Assembly: GCA_002508425.1 (NCBI GenBank)
Contig: DAKU01000019.1
Location: forward strand, 1-11,861
DNA length: 11,861 nucleotides
Direction of reading: 5' to 3'
Source of the DNA: Methanosarcinaceae archaeon UBA470
GTDB taxonomy: Archaea > Halobacteriota > Methanosarcinia > Methanosarcinales > Methanosarcinaceae
Shown: in pieces, positions 1 through 4,882 of the stretch
Layout of the letters: each line of letters opens with the position of its first letter
How positions within the stretch are numbered: position 1 is the stretch's first letter
Program-made: the position numbers and the translations under genes
The notes under the pieces: model-generated
Database searches by the model: none
What the model was told of the DNA's origin: nothing
The model's input: the letters and a program-made list of their open reading frames with translations, nothing else

Positions 1-345
1 CGAAGGTATCCTCAATCAACATTCGAGGACTTCAATAAGGAATCACTGGAAAAGTCCCTCCCCCTGAATAACATAATATATACCCATTGCGAAGGAGTAG
101 GAGGGATGAGAGACTCCACATATATTGAGTATATGGGTACTGGAGAGTTCAGAAATAGTTTTGCACAGCTCCTTAATTACATAAACAAGGTCAATAATGA
201 AGGTGGAAGAGTAGTGCTCATGTGTGCAGAAAAGAATCCAAAAGAATGCCACAGGCGTTATCTTGCACAGCACCTGGAACTAATGGGAATAAAAATGATA
301 CATCTGACCGAAAAAGGTCAGATGGACCTAGGTTCTTTCTCTTGA
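1..345 (+). CDS. DUF488 family protein, 5' end outside window
   Basis: The reading frame is open from base 1 to a TGA at 343-345, giving 114 visible residues, so the gene begins to the left of the window. The visible part starts with RRYPQ and an FNKESL segment, then IIYTHCEGVGG, a YMGTGEF stretch and MCAEKNPKECHRRYLAQHL. These match the conserved features of DUF488 proteins (an arginine-rich RRYP start, a GG turn, and a C-A-E-x-x-P-x-x-CHR box). DUF488 proteins are small soluble proteins of unsettled biochemical role, usually about 120-180 residues, so roughly a third is probably missing. The internal ATG at 106 is not the true start, because the family homology extends upstream of it. The gene converges on the htpX-like gene, with only three bases between the two stop codons. 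The family call is quite secure; no function is claimed. Confidence 0.85.
   Translation, partial: RRYPQSTFEDFNKESLEKSLPLNNIIYTHCEGVGGMRDSTYIEYMGTGEFRNSFAQLLNYINKVNNEGGRVVLMCAEKNPKECHRRYLAQHLELMGIKMIHLTEKGQMDLGSFS
288..324 (-). terminator. Perfect 9-bp hairpin plus T tract, candidate terminator of the protease gene
   Basis: CATCTGACC (301-309) and GGTCAGATG (316-324) form a perfect 9-bp inverted repeat with a 6-base loop. Read on the minus strand, the hairpin lies 25 bases past the protease stop and is followed by a U-rich stretch with five consecutive Ts (291-295). On the plus strand the same hairpin lies inside the last codons of the DUF488 gene and has only a weak pyrimidine tail. It therefore best fits a terminator for the leftward transcript. 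Archaeal termination depends mainly on T tracts, so the contribution of the stem is inferred. Confidence 0.5.
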
Positions 346-348
346 TCG

Positions 349-1206
349 TTACATAGCCCGCAGACGAGCTATCCTCTCTTCTGTGACAGGGTGTGTCCTG
401 AACAGATTACTGAAGCCGCCTCCCTTTAGAGGATTAACTATGAACATGTGCGCTGTGCTATCTGATGCCTGCACATCTCCTCTTCTTGGGCGGTACAGAG
501 CACTACCATATTCCAATTTCTCTAAAGCATTTGCAAGAGCCCATGGCTTCTTACATATCCTTGCGCCTTCTTCATCAGCAGCAAATTCCCTTGATCTGGA
601 TATGGCAAGCTGTATGATTGTAGCTGACAGGGGAGCCACAATAGCCAATACAATTAGACCAATGATGTTATTGCCTCCGTCATCATCATTTCCACCAAAG
701 CCACCGAAGATAGCTGCCCACTGCGCCCACGTGGCTATCATGGATATGACACCTGCAACAGTTGCTGCAATTGCACTTATAAGGGTGTCCCTGTTCTTCA
801 CATGAGCCATTTCATGAGCAAGCACACCTTCCAGCTCTTCAGTGGAAAGAATATCTAAGATACCTGTAGTGGCTGCTACAGCAGCGTGTTTTGGATCTCT
901 TCCGGTTGCAAAGGCATTGGGCATGGAAGTATGCACGATGTAGACCTTAGGCATAGGCATATCGGCAAGAGTTGCAAGTTTCTTTACTATGCCATACAAT
1001 TGCGGATATTCAGAAGCAGTAACTTCTTCTGCCCTGTACATGCGCAGTACTATCTTATCACTGTACCAATAGGTACCAAAGTTCAGAATTATAGCGAATA
1101 TGAACGCTATAATCATTCCAGAAAGCCCTCCAATGAGCCTTCCAACTATGACCAGTAAACCGGTCAAGGATGCCAACAACAAAGTTGTTTTTAGCATGTT
1201 TCCCAT
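349..1206 (-). CDS. htpX: HtpX-like M48 membrane zinc metalloprotease
   Basis: Predicted integral-membrane zinc endopeptidase of family M48B, which degrades misfolded or damaged membrane proteins. From the ATG at 1206 the protein has 285 residues, matching the usual 280-295. Two hydrophobic segments lie near the N-terminus (about 6-25 and 30-48) and two more after the active site (about 143-163 and 181-203). The zinc-binding HExxH is HEMAH at residues 131-135, and the third ligand is the Glu of SREFAAD near 207. The NAFATGR and GVLAHE boxes and the C-terminal FSNLFRTHP-TEERIARL block are typical. A TTG start 18 bases upstream is possible, but the ATG at 1206 has a GAGG about 8 bases before it. 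The gene stands alone with its own promoter and converges on the DUF488 gene. A heat- or envelope-stress role is known for bacterial HtpX and is inferred here. Confidence 0.93.
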   Translation of the reverse strand: MGNMLKTTLLLASLTGLLVIVGRLIGGLSGMIIAFIFAIILNFGTYWYSDKIVLRMYRAEEVTASEYPQLYGIVKKLATLADMPMPKVYIVHTSMPNAFATGRDPKHAAVAATTGILDILSTEELEGVLAHEMAHVKNRDTLISAIAATVAGVISMIATWAQWAAIFGGFGGNDDDGGNNIIGLIVLAIVAPLSATIIQLAISRSREFAADEEGARICKKPWALANALEKLEYGSALYRPRRGDVQASDSTAHMFIVNPLKGGGFSNLFRTHPVTEERIARLRAM

Positions 1207-1260
1207 ATTATATTTCCTCAACAAACCTCATTATTTGAGTTCTCATAAATTTGCATAGAT

Positions 1261-1284
1261 TAGATGTATGTTCATCTATAAAAG
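1261..1284 (-). promoter_or_regulatory. Candidate box A of htpX abutting an inverted repeat
   Basis: On the minus strand CTTTTATA (1277-1284) resembles an archaeal TATA box; a start site about 25 bases further would leave a leader of roughly 50 bases before the ATG at 1206. Immediately downstream, and overlapping it by two bases, is the inverted repeat TAGATG-N6-CATCTA (1261-1278). A palindrome touching the TATA box is a usual place for an archaeal repressor to block TBP or polymerase. The element is seen in the sequence; its role is inferred. Confidence 0.45.
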
Positions 1285-1300
1285 CGTGCCGATTCATACT

Positions 1301-1324
1301 AAATATAAAAATGACTTAGAAAAA
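1301..1324 (-). terminator. T-rich end of the lipoprotein transcript
   Basis: Read on the minus strand, two runs of five Ts (1320-1324 and 1307-1311) follow the lipoprotein stop codon within 25 bases, with no strong hairpin. Archaeal RNA polymerase terminates at such oligo-T runs. This fits separation of the exported-protein genes from htpX, which has its own candidate TATA box just beyond. Confidence 0.4.
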
Positions 1325-1329
1325 GAAGA

Positions 1330-1596
1330 TTAAATATCTTCAATGGTGATATTTTCCTCTTTTTCCATCTCGATAATAAGAGCTTCCAGTTCTTTCATTT
1401 CCTGATCCATATCCAATATTTCAGTATCAGTTATGCTTACATTGCCACTGGCAAGAATCGCATCTGCAGTCGCAGTATCATTTGCAGAAGATATCGTGGA
1501 GGATGGTAGTGAAGTATTATCCTTTTTATCTACACATCCAGAAAGTGCAAGGGCACAGACGACCATAACTAGGACACAAACAGTAGTATACTTCAT
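1330..1596 (-). CDS. Small lipoprotein of unknown function
   Basis: An 88-residue protein with a lipoprotein-type signal: a hydrophobic N-terminus from about residue 5, then the lipobox A-L-S-G-C with Cys at 21. The mature part begins with a charged and then Ser/Thr/Asn-rich linker (about 22-50) and ends in a strongly acidic, probably helical segment (about 57-80, with DQEMKELEALIIEMEKE). N-x-S/T sequons occur. No enzymatic motif is visible and the family is not recognised. It starts three bases after the stop codon of the secreted protein upstream, and its ribosome-binding site is inside the last codons of that gene, so the two are almost certainly co-translated. The acidic helix could contact the helical part of that partner; this is inference. 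A real gene is likely given the clean signal peptide and ribosome site. Confidence 0.8.
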   Translation of the reverse strand: MKYTTVCVLVMVVCALALSGCVDKKDNTSLPSSTISSANDTATADAILASGNVSITDTEILDMDQEMKELEALIIEMEKEENITIEDI

Positions 1597-1599
1597 TTT

Positions 1600-2895
1600 T
1601 TACTCCTCCTGTGAATCATCTTCTGCAGACACGCTATCAAATTGAGAAGCCCACTGTTTACTGTCTTCGTCGGTGCCTACGGTATATGTTCCCTCTCCCG
1701 AAAGTACAGCACTTCCAGTACCTTCTACTTCTAGATCAAGGTTATTTCCTCTGACCATGACAGTAAGCCTACTTCCTGAAATACTTACTTTACCTGTAAG
1801 ATCAGAGTAGACAAGTGCCCGCTTAGGATCATTGGCCACAGAATTATCCAGTTCCAAGACAATTTCAGATTCAGTATTAGTGATCATTACTTTTGCATCA
1901 CCTGCAAGGTCTTTGATCACAAGATGTGAAGCATTTATGTTCATCTCTGCTTCAATGTCGCCTGAAAATACAGCAGTACCGTTACCTCGGGCTATAAGTG
2001 TGTTGCCACCATTAAGAGAAACTACCCCTTGCCTGTAAGTTCTCAGAATTTGAGACATCTCAACAAGTACAGAGTTTGCATCTTTCAGGTTTTCGGCTGC
2101 AGCATTCCAATATTCCTTAGAGGCTGCTTCATCACCATTCTCATAAGATTCTTTTGCACTTTCTCTATTCTGTTGGGCTTGATCTAAGAGGTCATTATAT
2201 TCTTGAAGGAGCTTCTCAAGTTCTGCAGTATCCTCACCCTGATTTTGGAGTACTTCTATTTCCTTGGAAAGACGTTCTGATAGGGACAAGGACTTATTAA
2301 GATAAATGCCTACTTTATCATCCACAAACCCTGCTCTTGTCTTGGAAGCATGCTTCACTGCATCTTTCCATATATTATGAATATTTCTTGCAGATCTGGC
2401 GAGCTCTTTGGTTGTAGTTGCATTCTCAACATTGATCTTTTCAGCATCGAGTTCTGATATATATCCTTCAATTTCAATGATGATCACATCGGCATCTTCT
2501 CTTTGAGATGCATCCACTTTTTTTTCCAGATCCTCTAGACTAGATATAGTATAATCAATGGTTTCAAGCAAGTATTCCTGCCTAACATCAAAGACCTCCT
2601 TTGAAGAAACATTGATTTTGCCACTGTTCATGTTGGCATTTAATTGCTGTAATTTTTCCTTTGCAGAAAAATACTCTCTTTTTGTTTCTCGTAATCTTAA
2701 AAAGGATCCGTTATTATCTGTATCATTGCTATCATTTACATAAACCCGGTTTTGTTCCCCGTCCTGATTCTTTGCCGCATTACCTTGGCTTCCCACCCCA
2801 GGATTGCCATTGCCTTGTCCTGATGCAGCAAGAACATCAGTTGAAAGAACGCTGAGTAGTACCAGCACAATAGATACATAAGTAATTAATTTCAT
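1600..2895 (-). CDS. Secreted helical and beta-rich surface protein, unknown function
   Basis: A 431-residue exported protein from the ATG at 2895. Residues 1-24 form a signal peptide ending in VLA-A; 25-65 is a Gly/Asn/Asp-rich linker. Residues about 66-290 are highly charged and predicted helical, with coiled-coil-like stretches (about 108-155 and 205-285). Residues about 295-405 are short beta strands separated by Gly/Asn turns, in the manner of beta-helix or repeated-strand surface domains, with two related G-x-G-x-A-V-x-S-G units at 304-312 and 392-400. Several N-x-S/T sequons suggest glycosylation. There is no second membrane helix, no lipobox and no catalytic motif. An in-frame start 29 codons upstream is disfavoured because the signal peptide starts at the chosen Met and a TATA-like box lies in the extension. 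It is coupled to the small lipoprotein downstream. Function unknown; an envelope-associated or structural role is inferred. Confidence 0.8.
   Translation of the reverse strand: MKLITYVSIVLVLLSVLSTDVLAASGQGNGNPGVGSQGNAAKNQDGEQNRVYVNDSNDTDNNGSFLRLRETKREYFSAKEKLQQLNANMNSGKINVSSKEVFDVRQEYLLETIDYTISSLEDLEKKVDASQREDADVIIIEIEGYISELDAEKINVENATTTKELARSARNIHNIWKDAVKHASKTRAGFVDDKVGIYLNKSLSLSERLSKEIEVLQNQGEDTAELEKLLQEYNDLLDQAQQNRESAKESYENGDEAASKEYWNAAAENLKDANSVLVEMSQILRTYRQGVVSLNGGNTLIARGNGTAVFSGDIEAEMNINASHLVIKDLAGDAKVMITNTESEIVLELDNSVANDPKRALVYSDLTGKVSISGSRLTVMVRGNNLDLEVEGTGSAVLSGEGTYTVGTDEDSKQWASQFDSVSAEDDSQEE
1603..1610 (-). promoter_or_regulatory. Strong ribosome-binding site embedded in upstream gene's last codons
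   Basis: On the minus strand AGGAGGAG sits six bases before the lipoprotein ATG. The same bases encode the final Gln-Glu-Glu of the 431-residue secreted protein (CAG GAG GAG TAA). Ribosomes finishing the first gene therefore release on top of the start site of the second, a classic arrangement for translational coupling. Confidence 0.75.
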
Positions 2896-2933
2896 GATTT
2901 TCGTTTTTATCTCCCCTCGTATATATATTTGTG

Positions 2934-2941
2934 TATTTAAA
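2934..2941 (-). promoter_or_regulatory. Candidate box A for the 431-residue secreted protein
   Basis: TTTAAATA on the minus strand matches the archaeal TATA consensus well. A start site about 25 bases downstream would fall near the GAGGGGAG purine run (2912-2919), leaving a short leader before the ATG at 2895. The purine run is about 15 bases from the ATG, further than usual for a ribosome site. Confidence 0.5.
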
Positions 2942-2953
2942 GACATACAATCG

Positions 2954-2998
2954 TGGCTCTGCAGGAACCTAAAGAGAAACATCAGGTCTACAGAGCCA
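2954..2998 (-). repeat. Interrupted inverted repeat between two secreted-protein genes
   Basis: TGGCTCTG (2954-2961) and CAGAGCCA (2991-2998) are perfectly complementary, and an inner ACCT/AGGT pair (2967-2970, 2984-2987) could extend the stem across an asymmetric internal loop. It lies 28 bases past the stop of the Cys-rich gene and just before the box A of the next gene on the same strand. No T run follows directly, so it is not a standard terminator. It may be a 3'-end stabilising or processing structure, or a protein-binding site. Confidence 0.45.
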
Positions 2999-3025
2999 AC
3001 AGAGACTATGTAGTAAACAAATTAC

Positions 3026-3277
3026 TTAGTTATTACCACCATAATTGTGGTGGTAGCTATTATCCTTAGGTTCACATACTCCTGTGTTTACGCATTGGCC
3101 ATCATTTGGACAGTCACCATTATTGGGGCAAACCCCATCACAGATACAGTCGCCATTATTATTTAGCATCTTTCCATTTCCGCCTTCTCCTGCTTTTGCA
3201 GAAACTGCTCCGACCAGCAACATGCTGACGATCAGAAGCGCAACAGACGCGTATGCAATTTTTTGTATAGTTTTCAT
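3026..3277 (-). CDS. Small secreted cysteine-rich protein
   Basis: An 83-residue protein with a clear signal peptide (hydrophobic residues 8-25, cleavage near VSA at 25-27). The mature part of about 56 residues has six cysteines at 44, 46, 50, 56, 62 and 68, spaced C-x-C-x3-C-x5-C-x5-C-x5-C. They lie within short repeats of the type N-x-G-x-C (NNGDC, NDGQC, NTGVC). The tail is rich in Asn, Gly, His and Tyr. The regular Cys spacing suggests either a disulfide-stapled surface peptide or an exported metal-binding protein; the sequence does not decide. A good ribosome site, AGGAGAG, lies six bases before the ATG. The gene is first in the leftward row and divergent from the membrane-anchored regulator. 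No named family is recognised. Confidence is high that it is a gene, low for function. Confidence 0.78.
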   Translation of the reverse strand: MKTIQKIAYASVALLIVSMLLVGAVSAKAGEGGNGKMLNNNGDCICDGVCPNNGDCPNDGQCVNTGVCEPKDNSYHHNYGGNN

Positions 3278-3337
3278 TTATATCTCTCCTTTTTTTGTAT
3301 CAGACGTTTTTCGTCAAACACCATATTTGGAGATTCG

Positions 3338-3345
3338 AATAAATA
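3338..3345 (-). promoter_or_regulatory. Possible box A of the Cys-rich gene
   Basis: TATTTATT on the minus strand, about 65 bases before the ATG at 3277, is the most TATA-like element on this side of the intergenic region. A start site near 3313-3316 would leave a leader of about 38 bases containing the AGGAGAG ribosome site. The leader would begin close to a small GACG-N5-CGTC hairpin (3303-3315). The match to consensus is weak. Confidence 0.3.
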
Positions 3346-3423
3346 CATACTTTACTTTAGGGACACTTTTGCTTCATGTGGTGGAAATTATAAGGATTAA
3401 TCTGCTTTATTTTGCTTGAATAA

Positions 3424-3444
3424 GCTTTAGATACGCTTAGATAC
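3424..3444 (+). repeat. Tandem direct repeat upstream of the regulator promoter
   Basis: GCTTTAGATAC (3424-3434) is followed at once by GCTTAGATAC (3435-3444), differing by one T. The pair ends 16 bases before the candidate box A of the membrane-anchored regulator. It lies in the 213-bp region (3278-3490) shared by the regulator and the divergent Cys-rich gene. Half-sites one helical turn apart just upstream of a TATA box could be a regulator-binding site. The rest of this region is A+T rich and shows no gene. Confidence 0.45.
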
Positions 3445-3460
3445 CAGCTGATGGAAAAGA

Positions 3461-3470
3461 TTTACATATA
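3461..3470 (+). promoter_or_regulatory. Candidate box A giving a leaderless transcript
   Basis: TTTACATATA is a good TATA-like element whose centre lies about 25 bases before the GTG at 3491. A start site at the usual archaeal distance would coincide with the start codon. This agrees with the complete lack of a ribosome-binding sequence before that codon, pointing to a leaderless mRNA. Confidence 0.5.
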
Positions 3471-3490
3471 TTGCCATTTAATATAAAATT

Positions 3491-4303
3491 GTGGCTTCCA
3501 AAAAAACTAGAACTAAAATACGTAACTTATTGATATTTGCATTCTTATGTTTATTCTTTATTCCAACAACATCAGCTGCAGAAGTAGCAACTGTACATGG
3601 AGCAATATACGAATGGGAAACATTTAAGCTTCTGGAGAATACAATTGTTGAAATCAACTCAACACCCCCTCAGTCACAGGTAGCAAAGTATGGCCTATAC
3701 TCCTTTGATCTACCAATGGGAATTTACATGCTCAACGCAAGTTATTATGAGGACGGAGAATTGATATATTATGCAGAAGAGAAGCTCAATATTACAGATG
3801 AAGGAGACTATCTTCTCGACATGTTGCTTCTTCCAGCTTACCCTAAAGGCAATATAAATAATACTGACCTTACAGAAATTACGACACTGCTTGGAAATAA
3901 ATCTCTCCTCCAGAATGAGAACGAATCTAAAGGCACAATTTACCTGATAGCGGCAGGCTTTATACTTATTGCTGGCATAATAGTCATTTTTACATTGAAA
4001 AAGAGGCAGTCATCACAAAAGAATGAACTGGAAACCAGCTCATATAACTTTGACTATACAGATCAGGACAATATAACTGATAATGGAACTTCACTGCCCC
4101 ATGACCTTCAACAAGTAGTAGATATAATAAAAAATAACGGTGGACGTATCACTCAAAGAGAGCTTCGCACTAAAATCAGTTACTCGGAAGCAAAAGTAAG
4201 TCTAATGGTGTCCGATCTTGAGAATAGGGGTATTGTCGAAAAATTCAAGAAAGGCAGAGGTAATATTATAGTGCTCAAAGAAGACGATCACCAAAATTTA
4301 TAA
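3491..4303 (+). CDS. Membrane-anchored one-component regulator with exported beta domain and cytoplasmic winged helix
   Basis: A 270-residue protein starting with GTG. Order of parts: positively charged N-terminus and signal sequence (1-30, ending TTSAA); an exported beta-sandwich domain resembling carboxypeptidase regulatory-like domains (about 32-115, with VHGAIYEW and a YSFDLPMGIYML core); an Asn-rich linker (about 118-147); one membrane helix (about 148-169) followed by KKR; a polar cytoplasmic linker; and a winged helix-turn-helix (about 202-264, with GGRITQRELRTKISYSEAKVS as the recognition unit and a GRGN wing). The topology places the beta domain outside and DNA binding inside, so the protein could read an envelope signal and act directly on promoters. 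No upstream in-frame ATG is available, because a TAA lies just before the GTG. It is divergent from the secreted-protein genes, its most likely targets by inference. The domain reading is strong; the ligand is unknown. Confidence 0.85.
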   Translation: MASKKTRTKIRNLLIFAFLCLFFIPTTSAAEVATVHGAIYEWETFKLLENTIVEINSTPPQSQVAKYGLYSFDLPMGIYMLNASYYEDGELIYYAEEKLNITDEGDYLLDMLLLPAYPKGNINNTDLTEITTLLGNKSLLQNENESKGTIYLIAAGFILIAGIIVIFTLKKRQSSQKNELETSSYNFDYTDQDNITDNGTSLPHDLQQVVDIIKNNGGRITQRELRTKISYSEAKVSLMVSDLENRGIVEKFKKGRGNIIVLKEDDHQNL

Positions 4304-4315
4304 TTGCTTTAAGTA
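4297..4315 (+). promoter_or_regulatory. Candidate promoter of the ACT-hom-ligase cluster
   Basis: Two TATA-like elements, TTTATAAT (4297-4304) and TTTAAGTA (4308-4315), straddle the stop codon of the preceding gene. Either gives a start site around 4325-4340 and a short leader carrying GAGG (4355-4358), seven bases before the ATG at 4366. The nearby ATTTAAAATA (4341-4350) is too close to the ATG to serve. Confidence 0.4.
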
Positions 4316-4365
4316 CCTATGCTTTTCAAGATTAAGTATCATTTAAAATAAAACGAGGCAACCCG

Positions 4366-4872
4366 ATGCGAGTTTCTATGGATATAGAATTACAGGATGC
4401 TCCAGGGCAACTGGTGCAAGCATTAAAGCCAATATCTGAGTTCAGGGGTAACCTTGTCTCTGTGGTACATCATCATGAAAAAAGAACACCCCGTGGAACT
4501 ATTCCTGTTCAGGTGGTATTTGAGACAGACGCTTTTAACGTATCTCCCCTTATAACAAAGCTGGAAAATCTTGGCGTAGGAGTAATTCGGGTAAATGAGG
4601 AGAAATTTCTCGAAAAGGGAACAGTGGTACTCATTGGCCATATAGTGCACACTGACCTGGAAGATACAATTGATACAATTGATAAAACAGGATATGCTGA
4701 AGTAGTTGAACTCCACCTTTCAATGCCCAGTATAAATAAATCATCTTCTGCCTCGTTCAGGATTGATGCAGTGGGAAAGAAAGAATTAAAGGATGCCATA
4801 TCATTGCTCAGGTCAGTTGCTATTAAGAAAGACCTCGTGCTGATAGAGCCGATTGAAAGCGAAATACTGTGA
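4366..4872 (+). CDS. Stand-alone two-ACT-domain amino-acid-binding protein
   Basis: A 168-residue soluble protein made of two ACT-type modules. The first (about 1-80) opens with MDIELQDAPGQL, the classical ACT beta1-loop-alpha1 with the D-x-P-G-x-L ligand loop at 11-16. The second (about 85-165) has the same beta-alpha-beta-beta-alpha-beta length but a less conserved loop. No catalytic domain is attached. ACT modules bind amino acids and regulate enzymes of their synthesis. The stop codon is eight bases from the GAGG of homoserine dehydrogenase, which lacks an ACT domain. The likely role is therefore feedback control of that enzyme, or of the pathway, by threonine, methionine or another aspartate-family product; this is inference from context. 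A 9-bp tandem duplication inside the gene encodes the repeated Asp-Thr-Ile at about 100-105. Confidence 0.85.
   Translation: MRVSMDIELQDAPGQLVQALKPISEFRGNLVSVVHHHEKRTPRGTIPVQVVFETDAFNVSPLITKLENLGVGVIRVNEEKFLEKGTVVLIGHIVHTDLEDTIDTIDKTGYAEVVELHLSMPSINKSSSASFRIDAVGKKELKDAISLLRSVAIKKDLVLIEPIESEIL
4663..4684 (+). repeat. In-frame 9-bp tandem repeat in the ACT gene
   Basis: GATACAATT occurs twice in a row (4663-4671, 4672-4680), followed by a partial GATA. Because the unit is three codons, it encodes Asp-Thr-Ile twice and keeps the frame. It lies at the start of a helix of the second ACT module and could vary by replication slippage. Confidence 0.6.
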
Positions 4873-4882
4873 GGTTTTAGAC

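Noticed and set aside
383..805. 140-residue open frame on the plus strand across the htpX gene
   Set aside because: It is the reverse-strand shadow of a well-supported M48 protease; it has no ribosome site or recognisable motif.
1207..1224. TTG start for the htpX-like gene six codons upstream
   Set aside because: The ATG at 1206 has a better placed GAGG and gives a family-typical N-terminus; TTG is kept only as a minor alternative.
2896..2982. N-terminal extension of the 431-residue secreted protein by 29 residues
   Set aside because: It would put a charged, non-signal segment before the signal peptide and would include the TATA-like box at 2934-2941 in coding sequence.
3321..3330. CCATATTTGG as an operator palindrome
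   Set aside because: Its reverse complement differs at the central positions and the sequence is A+T rich by chance in this region; nothing else supports it.
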